Shown in pieces: positions 44,166 through 55,085 of a stretch of DNA of 64,000 nt. Below the pieces are notes generated by a model. The model made no database searches. It had not been told where the DNA came from and was given only the letters and a program-made list of their open reading frames with translations. The first letter of the stretch is position 1, and every line of letters starts with the position of its first letter. The position numbers were made by a program, and so were the translations under genes. Source of the DNA: Ricordea florida (Eukaryota > Cnidaria > Anthozoa > Corallimorpharia > Ricordeidae); NCBI GenBank assembly GCA_949710005.1, contig OX453276.1:23469349-23533348 (forward strand), given 5' to 3'.

Positions 44166-45002
44166 AAAGGAATTGGTCTATAATTTACAATTTTTTTAAG
44201 TCTCTGATCCTCTTTTAGGTAGATGGGAATTACTTTACCAATTTTCAGTTTATCTGGGAAAATGCCTTTCAATAAAGAAAGATTTATAATGCTTGCCTGA
44301 CGTGCAGAGATCAAGTGAAATGAATGCTTTATCACTCGCATAGAAATATTGTCATAAGCAGGGGCCTTTCTTGGTGAAAACAGGCTACAGATATTTTCCA
44401 ATTCACTAGTGTCGGTAGGTTTCAGAATAATGGGAGCGTAATATCTACTACCAAGAAATGAGCGAAAAGTGGTCGAATTCACGGGGGAGATAGCACTCGC
44501 TAGGTTGGGACCAATACTGGTAAAGTATTTACAGAATCTGTCAGCGATGACCTTGGGATCCGTGATTACTTTGCTGTCGGATTTGAATGAGGAGGGGGGA
44601 GATGGATTAATCTTACGTTTGTTTATAATCTCGTTTAATAGTCTCCATGTTGTTCTGAGGTCATTTTTGGCATCTTCTAGTTTGGAGTCGTAAAATGTAC
44701 GCTTAGCAATACGTATTAAGTGGTTCAATTTGTTTTTGTAGGCTTTGTATTTCAGCTCACAGGAAGTGGTAGATGATTGAACGAGTTTTTTGTAAAGCCT
44801 GTTTTTCTTGTTTATTGACTTAAAGAGACCACGACTCAGCCATAGAGAGTAGAACTTGTTCATTTGCTTACCTTTGTTGACTTTTACAGGAAAACAGGTC
44901 TCATTAATTCTGTAAAATTCATTTATAAAATCATCATCAGTTTCATTGTGGTCGTTGCCTTTCTCTCCGGCGTGTCTGGGTTTTGTTATCAAAGAATATG
45001 GC
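44166..45002 (-). pseudogene. CR1-like LINE ORF2, linker and start of RT
   Basis: Minus-strand coding remnant of about 280 codons. It reads DDDFINEFYRINETCFPVKV, then a basic linker (KAYKNKLNHLIRIAKRTFYD), LRTTWRLLNEIINKRK, then FSPRKAPAYDNISMRVIK and GKVIPIY...IVNYRPI, the first RT motifs. It is cut at the tRNA-derived array right after NYRPI. It is the continuation of the endonuclease piece at 55086-55772, with about 100 codons missing at the insertion site. Translated residues left of about 44165 belong to the array. Confidence 0.78.
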
Positions 45003-45245
45003 AAGCCAAACATGACAAAAGTGATATGAGTTTCAAATCATCTATCGACTTTCAGTAATCGATGTTGAGATTGGGAAATCACTATACGAGAATTAGAAAT
45101 CACAATTCGAGAATGAAAAGGCACCATACGGGAATAAGAAATCACCATTCGAAAAAGAGGGATGCAGCAACATGAAAGCCAAACATGACAAAAGTGGTAT
45201 GAGTTTTAAATCATCTATCGAGTTTCAGTAATCGATGTATGAGAA
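45003..45245. repeat. Subterminal direct repeats of the integrase element
   Basis: Two copies of GCCAAACATGACAAAAGTG and the following ATCATCTATCGA..TTTCAGTAATCGATGT segment, 173 bp apart, with short ATCAC/TCGAGAAT words between. Probably the 5' end of the element; regulatory role unknown. Confidence 0.6.
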
Positions 45246-45338
45246 TTTTAATCACCGTTCGAGATTATCGATTAGGTTTTTCTCGAGCCAGCGAGTAAGT
45301 ACCGGTCAGCGGTTTACGTTCTGCGTTGATCAAACAAA

Positions 45339-45875
45339 ATGGCCCACCGGATGGCCTTAAGCTTGGACAATGCAAGACAGTTTCTGACTTCTCTAAGCAA
45401 CACCATCGACAGAACTGTTACAGTTTATAATGCTTCTGACCTAGTAGGATTAGAAATCTGTGAAAGAAGGCTTAATGAACATACAAGGGTACTTGTCGCT
45501 ATATCGCTGTCACAAAGTTGTACAGGTGATTCATCATTGGGAGATTTGTTTGGAGTGTTAGTAGATTCCTTAGTTGTATCATTGAGACATCTCTCTAACA
45601 TTCTGATTACGTCAAGCTGCCGTGAAAAGGACGAGAGGTCTGTCACATATTGCGCAAGTACAGGAGGAAGACCAGCCTGTAACATTACGAAGGAGCTGAT
45701 AGAGCAGCTTCGTGAGACTGGAATGAACTGGCGAAGCATAGCAACGTTCTTAGGAGTCTCTGACCAAACACTTTACAGACGAAGAGTACAATTCGGAATC
45801 GACAACAGTTTCAGGGAAATCGCTGACGAGGAATTGGACAGGCAAATACAACAAACCCTAAATTTAACAACATAT
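45339..45875 (+). CDS. Integrase-core transposase, N-terminal part (split)
   Basis: 179 codons from ATG 45339 (MAHRMALSLDNARQF). The middle is helical; a helix-turn-helix follows (GGRPACNITKELIEQL; MNWRSIATFLGVSDQTLYRR). The last host codon is TAT at 45873-45875, after which the ISL2EU element begins. The gene resumes in the same frame at 51188. The protein resembles eukaryotic integrase-like transposases with an HTH before an rve core, common in cnidarians and fish. Residues after 45875 in the open frame belong to ISL2EU. Confidence 0.8.
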
Positions 45876-46017
45876 TCTTGGTTTTCACGTGACGTCACAC
45901 GATTTTCCAAATATGGATGTCCGCCATATTTGTGCCCCTTAGAGTGTGAAATTTATGATAATAGCAAGCCAGCACTGTGTAGTTTTCGCGTTCTTTGGTC
46001 TGTTCTGTGAGTTCAGC

Positions 46018-48780
46018 ATGGATTCAGCCCCGGAAAACGGGCAAAATGAAATCGAAAAGCTTAGCAGAAAGATTCCTGCGCTTTCTGATTACGCTGCATC
46101 CCTGGAAAGCCACGTAAAACTCCGATACCTTCAGAAGATTTCCGTAGTTGGTGTCGACCCGGCGAGTATCCCTTGCGATCAGTTCGGTCCTGAATGTTTG
46201 CCGCCCATCGAACAGTCCGATTTATTCAGCTACCTTGTTCTACACACAAGATTCTATACGAATGACCAGTTTAAGAATTACAAAAGCCTGGAAGCGTACA
46301 ACCAAGTTGTGTCGGGGTTTGTGGCTTCGGTGCAAGGAAAAGTGATTTCCGGCAAGTATGTTGTAGTCGCTAAAGTTCGTCATTCGCAGCGTATAAATGA
46401 TCCTCTGGTTAATGTATGGATTATAGCCGCTACCGATGGAACAATACTCTCAGCTCACTGTTTGGGATGAAAAGCTGGGCTCGCTGAATCGTGTTCACAT
46501 GTTGCCAGCGCCATGTTTTATATCGAATGCTGGACACGTGTCAACGGGAAGATGGCATGCACGCAAGTGAATTGTGCGTGGCTCTTACCAACTTATGTGA
46601 GTGAAGTTTCCTACGAAAGAGTAAGGAATATTGATTTTAGCTCCGCAAAAAAGCTCAATGAAAACCTTGACACTCAAATCGACTCACTAGACACAGTGGT
46701 GACTTGCCACGAAAGTCAACAAAGCAACGCGACAACTAGTACTGCCATTTCATCACATCCGACTTCTAAAGAGGAAATGGACAGCTTCTACGAAGATCTT
46801 AACAAGTGTGAGTCAAAAGCTTCAGTTCTCAGTTTGATCGATCCGTATGCCGAGCAGTTTGTAGCAAAAAGCCGAAACGTGGCTGTTTTTTCAGATCTTT
46901 ATGAGCCCAGCAATTTAGATCTTGATTATCCAGAACTGCTGGAGAAGTGCAAGGATGTCAAGATCAACGTGTCAGACGAAGACATCAAAATAGTTAAACA
47001 AGACACGCGTGACCAAGCTAAGGGCCCAGGAGTTTTTAGGCATCGAGCAGGTCGAATTGGGGCTTCAGTTAGTGGTGCAGTTTATCGCAGTGATGTTGCT
47101 CAACCTTCACAGTCATTAATTAAATCAATTTGTTATCCGCACCTCTACAAAGTGAACACTACAGCAATCAAACATGGCCAAAAATATGAAGATTATGCCA
47201 TAAGGGCATATGAAGCTCATATGAAAAAGAGCCACATCAACTTTCAACTCACACGGTGTGGGTTGTTCATTAATAAGAAGCACCCATTCCTCCATGCCAC
47301 GCCAGACTTTTTAACATCATGCGATTGTTGCGGGTTGGGATGTGGTGAAGTGAAATGTCCCATTTGCATCCAGAATGGTGATATTGAAAAGTATGTGGAA
47401 GAAAAGAGCTCTTGTTTGGAAAAGGTCAATGATTTTTTCAAGCTGAAAAGAGAACACAACTATTACTTCCAGGTTCAGCAGCAGTTGTTTACCTTGCCAG
47501 AAAGAATGCATTGTGACTTTGTTGTTTGTGGAATTGACTCCGATTTAAATGCACACTTAATGACAGACAGAATTTACCCTGACCCTTTCCACTTAGATAC
47601 AGTTTTAAAGAAACTTGAAGCTTTTTGGAGAATTTGCATTCTGCCTGAGATCTTAGGGAGATGGTTCACAAGGAAATGTGATACACCTCTAAGTGTTGCC
47701 AGTGACAGTGGCATTTGCTTTTGCAGAGGCCAGCCCAGTGATCATGTCATCTTGTGCAGTAATGTGGACTGCCCTTATGGTAAATTCCACACAACATGTC
47801 TGTCACTCGGTGAGGTGCCATTGTTGAAGACATGGTACTGCCCATACTGCAGTAGATTGCCACAGTTCAAGCAAAGAAAAAAAGCCAAAAAGAGCAAAGA
47901 GCCACCTGCAGTGAACCAGGCTGCCATGCAATGTAGCAGCATTTGTATTTGCAACGTAAGTGCAACTGCAAATGATAGATTACTCGAGTGTCATGGAACA
48001 AGCTGCAGGAATGGGCACTATTTTCATTTGAGTTGTTTGGGGCTGAAAAGGATGCCAAACAATGCTAAGACAACCTGGCAGTGCGAGGCTTGCAGGAAAA
48101 AACAGAGGGCTGTTAAACCTACCGCTTCTACTTCTTCTGCTACTTGTTCATCCCCAGCTTCAACAGATTCTTGTGTTTTAAGTGATTCAAGCAGTGACAG
48201 TGATGATGAAATTGAAATCACTAAGGAAACTACAGGCACTGTTGACAAATATGGTCCCCTAGCAAAGCTACAAGAGTCAGACTATGATATAGTTAATGAT
48301 TCATCCGGGTGGCTTAATGGTGACATTGTACAAGCAGCACAGGTGCTTATTCAAGACATCAATCCATTACTTGAGGGCCTGCAACGCCCAACCCTTGGAC
48401 GTGTACGGAACTTTGACGTTGTTTCAGGGGAATTTGTCCAGATCCTTCATACAGGCAGTAATCACTGGGTCTGTATCAGTAACATAGGATGTTTGACCGG
48501 GAAAGTACACCTGTATGACAGCTTATTCCATGATGTCATTAGTCAGGAAATAGAGGACCAGACCAATGACCTGTTAGGTGGAAATTTGGTTTCACTTGAA
48601 TTTGTTCCAGTGCAACAGCAGACCAATGATAGTGACTGTGGTGTTTTTGCCATTGCCTTCGCTGTCTCTTTAGCTTTAGGGACAGAACCTATGCATGCAA
48701 CCTTTGATATTCGAAGAATGCGTCTACATCTAGCAGCTTGTCTCAAAGATAAAAAATTGAACATGTTTCCAGTTTTTTAA
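46018..48780 (+). pseudogene. YqaJ nuclease - PHD - PHD - Ulp1-type protease (one nonsense codon)
   Basis: About 920 codons from ATG 46018 (MDSAPENGQN). Order: N-terminal region ending in a SWIM-like Cys/His motif (AHC...CSHVAS, about 148-164); a YqaJ-type PD-(D/E)xK nuclease, about 343-550 (HGQKYEDYAIRAYE, ATPDF, GEVKCP, QVQQQLF); two PHD-like zinc fingers (CFCRGQPSD..., about 567-612; CICNVSATAND..., about 643-690); an acidic Ser-rich linker; and a C48/Ulp1-like cysteine protease, about 761-917, with NHWVCIS (His), HLYDSL (Asp), QQQTND (Gln) and DCGVFAIAF (Cys). A TGA at 46468-46470 interrupts the frame inside the SWIM-like motif where a Cys would be expected; the frame is otherwise clean. 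The family is thought to act in DNA processing during transposition; the protease role is inferred. Confidence 0.85.
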
Positions 48781-49454
48781 ATGCCAGTTTTTATTCAAAG
48801 GTAAACATGAGTAAATTGTCTTATTGTGTGCAACCAAAAATTGAAGGGGTGTATTAAAAAAAAAACCCTAAGTGACATGGGGAAAAACAACTGCATTTCT
48901 CGTTCTAATTCCCTTGTGTTTGTGAAACAAAAGCAAGGTGCGTCATACCATCATGTGTAACTTAAGGCCTAATTTCCATACACCTCTTCACTTGTAGTGA
49001 AAGATATATCCATGCATGCATGTTAGCAAAGGCTTACTGCAATGCACATCAGTTTGAGATCTCATTTCAAGAATAGACCCATAGCCCCTCTGACTTCCAC
49101 AGCCTCTAAAATGTCAAAAATTGGCTATGATACTACAAAAGTTCAATGTTATTTGAACAGGTGCAGATATTTATTTTAACAAGAAAATGTTTATAAAATG
49201 CACTTTAAGCTTTAGATTATGCTTTCATTATCATAAATTGAGATCTGTTAAGATTAGCACACAAACTGTACAAAACCAATTACAGGGAAAAGACCCATGG
49301 ATTTAAGGAATTTTTTTTTTTTACAATAACATTACAAGACATGATTTCAAAGCACTCTTAAGTAAAAACAAATGTTGACATTCAATGTATGGTCAAAGAG
49401 CAGACTCTGCTTTGGCTACTGTGCATACAGTAATTAACTTTAACTACCCCATGA
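48781..49454. other. 3' regions between the two convergent ISL2EU genes
   Basis: AT-rich, no gene supported; a short A-run at 48858-48867 and a T-run at 49311-49322. Confidence 0.5.
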
Positions 49455-51077
49455 CTAGTCAAACGGAACTATGGAGGGGCACAAATTTACAAGTGCAGAG
49501 CAAACCCTTAGTATGCGGTCTATGATCGGAACCTGTGCCTCAGGTAATCCATTAGGGTTGCCCCTTAGGAAGTCTGTGGGAAGGGTTCCCTCTAAAATTG
49601 TATATTTTCATAGCAACAGTCCAATGACGCTTTCTACATGTATGCGCACACTGGCGATTCCTCTTGTCTTCTCAACATCTACCGGATCCAGCTGGGACCT
49701 CCCCTTGGTGAACGCTGGAATGACCAGTTTTGCCTGTTTCAATCCCACACTCTCATTGACAGTGAAGCCCCTGTCTGCCATGACCATGTCCCCAGGTAAC
49801 AGTTTCTCAAGAAATCCACAGTTTTCTGTAAGAAACTTGTCAGAGGTTCGTCCTCCCCATGCTTCCGATACAAAAGAAACAGTCCCTTGAGGAGTGATAC
49901 CTATTAATATTTTGATGGTGTTGTGATACTTGTATGAGCTAAATGTCTGTGCTCTTGCCATTAAATTTGTTGGTTTTTCAATAAAAACCTCAAAACAGTC
50001 AATTATCACTGTTACCTTGTTGCCAAACGCATATTTGAAACACATTGACATTGTTTTCCAAAGATTTTCCCTCTCTGGCCAGTGAATGAGTGCACTTAAT
50101 CTGTTGTCCATGGCATTGATCCATGACCAGAAGATCCGTGAAACAGTTGGCACTGATACCATGAATCGATAAGCCAGATCCTGAAATGGCACATTGAGAC
50201 GGAGTTTCATTAAAACCATCACAAATTCCTGAAAAGGATTCAGGGTCTGAGTCCGACGACTCACGTGCGGCGCCACATGCTTTAGGGTTGCCAAAAGAAC
50301 CTGATAGGATGGCAATCCTGTGTAAAATCGAACTTTGTCATCAGATTTAAAATATTGTCTGTCCGGTGCTTGGTAAGTTGGCTTGTAAAACATGTATTCG
50401 AACTCTTCAGTTTGTGTTTCGGCGTCTTTTGAAGGCTCGACAGCGGTAGTACCACTACACAAGGGCTCCTTTTGCTCCATCGTTTCTTCGCTCGTAGCAC
50501 CACTACACGAGTGCTCCTCTTGCTCCATCGTTTCTTCGCTCGTAACACCACTACATGAGGGCTCCTCTTGCTCCATTGCCATAGCTTCTGCATTTTCAGC
50601 TTCTGTACTCGTGCTCGCTTCGGAGAAGGGAATATTTACTACACGATCGCCGCTTTGATTGAGATGCTTTTTTTTCTCAGCAACTTCGGCTTCTTGCTGC
50701 GCAATGTTTCGCTTCCGGCGTTCTTTTGCTCTTTCAGCTCTTTCCCCTGCATTCTTCTGTTGTTGTTCTTTCCGTTCGGATTCCTTGTATTCTCTTTTAC
50801 CGAGGTTCAGAGTGGGAACCCAGTCAATATTGTGCTTGTCCCAGGGAGCTGCAGGCTTCCCTGAAACGAAATGACAACCACAAACACGCTCGCTTTCAAA
50901 GATGTTCTTCGCTTCGGTGTCACCTCGACTCACCGCAGAAATCCATGGATTTCTTCTCTCCCTCGTTAATTCTTCCCATTCCTCGCCTTGATTTGTCACA
51001 ATCTTCGGTATTTTACTGAAATTTATCTTATGCTTGCCGCTTTTGCTACCACAACCAACTACAATACAGTGGACCAT
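49455..51077 (-). pseudogene. ISL2EU transposase, THAP + DDE-4 (one late nonsense codon)
   Basis: Starts at ATG 51077 ([20 protein letters not shown]). N-terminal THAP-type C2CH domain (C4, C9, then CGCHF near residue 70), a basic coiled stretch, then three near-identical repeats of about 16 residues ([16 protein letters not shown] type, 50456-50580). An HTH ([20 protein letters not shown]) precedes the DDE-4 core: IIDCFEV (Asp near 359), VMADRGF (Asp near 435), RIHVESVIG (Glu near 482). A TGA at 49610-49608 stops it after VIGLLL; the same frame then stays open for 50 more codons ([20 protein letters not shown]...) to TAG 49457-49455, the likely original end. The TGA could be CGA decayed by CpG mutation. 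Confidence 0.87.
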
Positions 51078-51187
51078 CTCGAACTATCGCATTCACGTCT
51101 CTTCGCTTCTAGATTGTTTACACTCGAGGGGCACAAAGATGGCGGATAGCAACCGTTGCCATGCCCAACCAAGTGAAAACCAAGAAT

Positions 51188-52105
51188 AGTGGGGAATCCT
51201 ATGTTAGAGGCAGTCTGAAAGGGAGGGGAATAAATGTTCAAAGGTCCAGAATCAGAGAAAATTTGAAACGGATAGATGGTATTGGGAGAGCTGTGAGGAG
51301 AACATACGCAATCTGTCGAAGGACTTACAACGTGTCTGGTCCAAATAATTTCTGGCACATTGACTCAAACCATAAACTTATTTCATGGAGATTTTTATCC
51401 ATGGGTACATTGATGGATACAGTAGAGCCATTGTGTCTCTGCAGAAATAACAAAGCAAATACCGTTCTCCAGTATTTTGAGCAGGGAGTACAAGCGTTTG
51501 GTCTCCCTTACAGGGTTCGAGGTGATCAGGGGATGGAAAACGTTGATGTGGCAACATACATGATTACAAACAGGGGGTCAGATAGAGGCAGTTTTATTGC
51601 TGGTCGCAGTGTGCATAACCAACGCATTGAGAGGTTGTGGGCAGAAGTTAACAGAGTTAGCTCTGCACTTTACAAGGATTTATTCCAGTTCCTTGAGAAC
51701 ACTGCTACCTTGGATTCACTTGATGAACTGAACCTGTTGGCTCTGCAATACGTATACTTACCGAGGATCAATGCATCTCTAGAAGAATTCACAAAGCAGT
51801 GGAATCATCAAGGGATCAGGACAGCAGGTCATCAATCACCTTTGGTACTGTGGTACAGTGCAATGCTTTCTGCTCCAGATGAATCCAGCATCATAAATTG
51901 GCAGACATAGGGTATTGACAATGATGGCCTTATCTCTGACATTGAAACAAACAATAATGTCGTTGTGCCAGAATCACACCTCCAGCTTTCTGAACAGCAA
52001 CTTCAAGAATTAGAGCGCAATGTGGATCCCATTTCCGATGATGGAAACAATGGCATTGATCATTTTGTTAATAATGTGAGGATTATCGAAAGCTTCACTT
52101 CTTGA
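51188..52105 (+). pseudogene. Integrase-core transposase, C-terminal part
   Basis: Resumes in frame right after ISL2EU ([14 protein letters not shown]...). Core triad: HIDSNHK (Asp), [11 protein letters not shown] (Asp), HNQRIERLW (Glu); spacing fits an rve/DDE fold. Between about 51390 and 51450 the frame is scrambled by two compensating indels: the expected peptide after ISWRFL is readable in another frame ([14 protein letters not shown]) and the original frame returns at CRNNKA. A TAG at 51908-51910 stops it early; the frame continues GIDNDGLISDIE... to TGA at 52103-52105. Total restored length would be about 484 codons. Non-functional copy. Confidence 0.82.
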
Positions 52106-53035
52106 AACTCCCCCCCCCCCTCTCTTCACATTCCTCAGGAGATGTCATCCCAATTTCGTGTCCTGTGGCCTTTGAAGCAGCACATATTAGTTGGAGACAG
52201 ACTTACAATTTAAGTTATACCACCAGTACAAGTTCTCAGTTCACATTTTACTTTGTTGTATGATCAAATGTGCAGGTGGATTTTTAACTAGCCCCTTCTC
52301 TGCTTGTTGGTGACATGGTCAATATTGGTTTAAAAAAGGGTGATGGGTATGTAGCCCAAAATATATTTCTTATGTTTTTGTTGATGTTTTTTTTTCATTA
52401 GACCATGCACAAACCACAATAGATTTTAAGATGTGTTTTAAAACTGTATCAATAGAAATGTTTCCGCCATAGCATGTGATGGTAAAACAAATAAACATTG
52501 TGCGCGGTTGTGGTAATATCATAACAAATTACAGCACCTTTCCAGCTTTTTAGTTTGCATAGTCTTATAACCCATCCCTCAAGTAATGAAAAAGCCAAAG
52601 GAAATAATTTCAAGGGAATTCATACATGTGCAGTATGGTACTCACCATGCTATTGACAAAGGCCTTATAAAACAAACTACAATCAATATAAAATACATGG
52701 CAATAATATGAAATTTTTATTGCAACATAATTATTGTTATGCAGTTCTTATAAAATCTTCAGTTACAAACAATTCTTTGTTATTCATTGTAAATTAATCA
52801 CTTTACAATCATAAGGAAATTGCAAAATCATCCATATGAATACAGCCATGTAACCTAGTGCTTCCAAGACTAATCATATAGGAAATTGCAAAATCATCCA
52901 TATGAATACAGTCATGTAACCTAGTGCTTCCAAGACTAGAAATAGAACAACAACAAATGAATGTCCAACCAACCAACCTATGCCACTGGTATTAGTATTA
53001 TACAGGAAATAAAGAGAGATATAAAAAATCAACCA
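52106..53035. repeat. Spacer with a C-run and a 64-bp direct duplication
   Basis: No gene seen. A C-run lies at about 52109-52120. AGGAAATTGCAAAATCATCC... (52816-52873) is repeated at 52880-52937 with two changes, and a more diverged third version lies near 53420-53560. Presumably 3' flanking sequence of the integrase gene. Confidence 0.65.
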
Positions 53036-53212
53036 TAAGAGGACACAGAAAATTCTGAGCCCCAGATGGGATTCGAACCCACGACTTTCTGTGTTCTAGA
53101 TCGGATGCTCTAATCACTGAGCGCAGTGTGAATGCGTTAGAGCATCTGATCTAGAACACGGTGGGCGTGGGTTCGAATCCCATCTGGGGCTCAGATTTTT
53201 TCTGTCCTCTTC
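53036..53212. repeat. Head-to-head tRNA-derived inverted repeat
   Basis: Left arm (minus) and right arm (plus) both contain a B-box-like GTGGGTTCGAATCCCATC and end in CTGGGGCTC, then (T)n and CTGTCCTCTT. Arms are about 75 bp, joined by about 25 bp around 53115-53137. The minus arm keeps a D-arm-like GCTCAGTGATTAGAGC; the plus arm only TTAGAGC. Neither gives a complete tRNA. Probably a tRNA-derived SINE-like foldback. 53213-53677 contains nothing further I can support. Confidence 0.75.
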
Positions 53213-53680
53213 ACGGTCGATTCTTTACATCTCACTTTATTTCCTTTATAATAATAACAAATGAATGGCAGTAAAAAAAACAGGAACACTAAGGCAGTTT
53301 TTCATAACCTGTACAACATGAGTATTAACAGATCATAAATATTTTAAGAGCAAGGAAGTCCTTTTTAATCTCATCTGGTTAACAGTTCACATTCATCGGG
53401 ATGTTACTTATTAATCATGCATGTAAACATGTACAGTAACTTAGTGTTTCACAGACTAGAAAAAGAAAGACAAGTGAATAGAAAACTGGAACACTGAAGT
53501 GGTTTTCCATAGCCTTAAAACAGAAGTTACTTAATATGATTATTAGTTAATCATAAACTTTTTAACATCAAGGGAGTCCTTATTAATGTAATCTGATGAA
53601 TAGTTCATAGTCATAAACAACCACAACTGCTCATGGTCATAACTTTAAACAGTAAGACTTGAAGGGTTATTTTCAGCTAA

Positions 53681-55085
53681 CCTTAAGCGCATAGTAAATG
53701 TTTGGCCTTTACAGAAAGCTTATAGGAAGACTTCTTTAAATTTATCGAAACCTGCCATGTGGCAAACGGGAAAAGTGATTGTTTGTCCACAGGCCCCCAC
53801 ATAAGGGAAGCACAGCCTGTGTTCTGGGTTGCGCCTCAGACATTCATGGTCAAACTTGACAGTGATTGCAAGGTCTGTTTTCCCAATCTCCCTATGTTTC
53901 TGTCCCGTCCTCCAACCAAGTACTCCTGCTGGTGTCAGGTCTTGGATGCTAAAGGTTTCAATCTCCTGATCATTATTGGTGCATTGGTCTGGATAATCAT
54001 CATCCGTATTATAGGCTATAGCTTCTGTATAGCCTGTTATAACCTCATCCTCAAGGCTGATTAGAAAGTCTTGAAAATTTTCCATAACTTCCTCTTCTTT
54101 CAGTCGTCGTGAGGACCCTTCTGGACAGAATTCAGGTGCCATCAAAGAGACGAGGTAGTTAGCAACCACCTTCTGCTGCTGTCCCATAACAAATAGACCT
54201 TGAGTAACTTGTGAATATCTGGAAATAAGATCTGACAACCCATAAAGTTGCAACTCCTTTTTGAATTCCTTGAGGCAAAGGGTCCTCCTGCTCAGCATAC
54301 TGACAACAATTGAGGCAGTTATGGAGTGCAAGTGTTCGTTATCGATCACCCCTGTGTACCCATGTTCAATAATGGTATCTTGATAATCCATGACATTGCT
54401 TTGTATGTGGTGCAGTAGTTCTTGTTCAGTTGAAGTCGTGTGTTGTTCAGGACTGACATTTGTGAAGTCAATGTCACTTTCCAGAACCAAAGTATTATAG
54501 ACACATTCTGCTAAAAAGCATGGTGGTGGCCCGCCTTAGGCTAAGCTTGTTGCTGCTATTTCTCCACATGCTCTAAAATTTTCATTTTGGACGTCATTTG
54601 TGGAGTGTACAGGGCTGCCATTGGGAAAGAACTTTTTTCCAATATCTGCAATTGTCAAGGTGAGGAATTCCTTAGCCAAAGCACCGGAATCAATTCCTTG
54701 CTCTCCAAGGAACTTGATTCTAAGTTCATGTTCCGGAGAAATTTTGTGGGATTCTCTACGCCAGAGGTTAAGAACTCTCTGTAATGGCGCACCTCTTCTT
54801 ACTACAAGGAACAAGGACTCTTTTTCCCTTATCACCCTCTCTTCTAGCACTTTAAGTATGCCAGCCTGATCATCTATAGTTGAACAATCAACAGATCCAA
54901 GCAAATGGCTGGTTTCCCTGTGAAAGTCTCTGTTGAATGCTTCCTGTAATGACCTTGCAACTTGTTCATCATTCTTTATTTGAGTGTCTTCAGAATCATT
55001 GGTGGCAAGGTCGACAGCAGATGGCCCAGGCATTTGATCAGATGAGGAAAACACTGGTTTTTCTAACAGCACATCTGCATCTGAG
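53681..55085 (-). pseudogene. HECT-like E3 ubiquitin ligase domain protein (5' end lost, two nonsense codons)
   Basis: The exon seems to begin after a TATGTTCTCAG acceptor at about 55085 (DADVLLEKPVFSSSD...). The HECT N-lobe-like part has VRRGAPLQRVLNLWRR and LRIKFLGEQGIDSGALAKEF. TAA at 54538-54536 (position of a Gln) interrupts it; the frame continues to 53723, with FDHECLRRNPEHRLCFPYVGACGQTITFPVC; the Cys in YVGACGQ is my candidate catalytic Cys. A second TAA at 53722-53720 precedes the last codons (AFCKGQTFTMR). It resembles the short G2E3-like HECT proteins amplified by transposons in cnidarians. Its frame runs into the LINE endonuclease remnant on the other side. Confidence 0.75.

Larger units (their letters stand above)
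45876..51185. mobile_element. ISL2EU-type DNA transposon
   Basis: 5310 bp. Termini TCTTGGTTTTCAC (left) and GTGAAAACCAAGA (right) are inverted repeats, with a second inverted block further in (TCCGCCATATTTGTGCCCCT left; inverse of AGGGGCACAAAGATGGCGGA right). Flanked by AT direct repeats (45874-45875, 51186-51187). It encodes a THAP + DDE-4 transposase (-) and a YqaJ-nuclease protein (+), the two-gene set of ISL2EU elements, with their 3' ends facing each other. Each gene has one premature stop codon, so this copy is recent but probably not autonomous. Confidence 0.85.
45003..55085. mobile_element. Integrase-type DNA transposon with HECT gene, inserted in the LINE
   Basis: Between the two LINE ORF2 pieces lies a unit with an integrase-core transposase gene (+) and a convergent HECT-like E3 ligase gene (-). 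Near the left end a 60-70 bp segment (GCCAAACATGACAAAAGTG...) is directly repeated at 45005 and 45178. I found no clear terminal inverted repeats, so the limits are set by where LINE coding stops and are approximate. An ISL2EU element sits inside the integrase gene. Confidence 0.55.

Noticed and set aside
46468..46470. TGA read as selenocysteine
   Set aside because: No sign of a SECIS element was identified and the sister gene also has a plain nonsense codon; simple decay is more likely.
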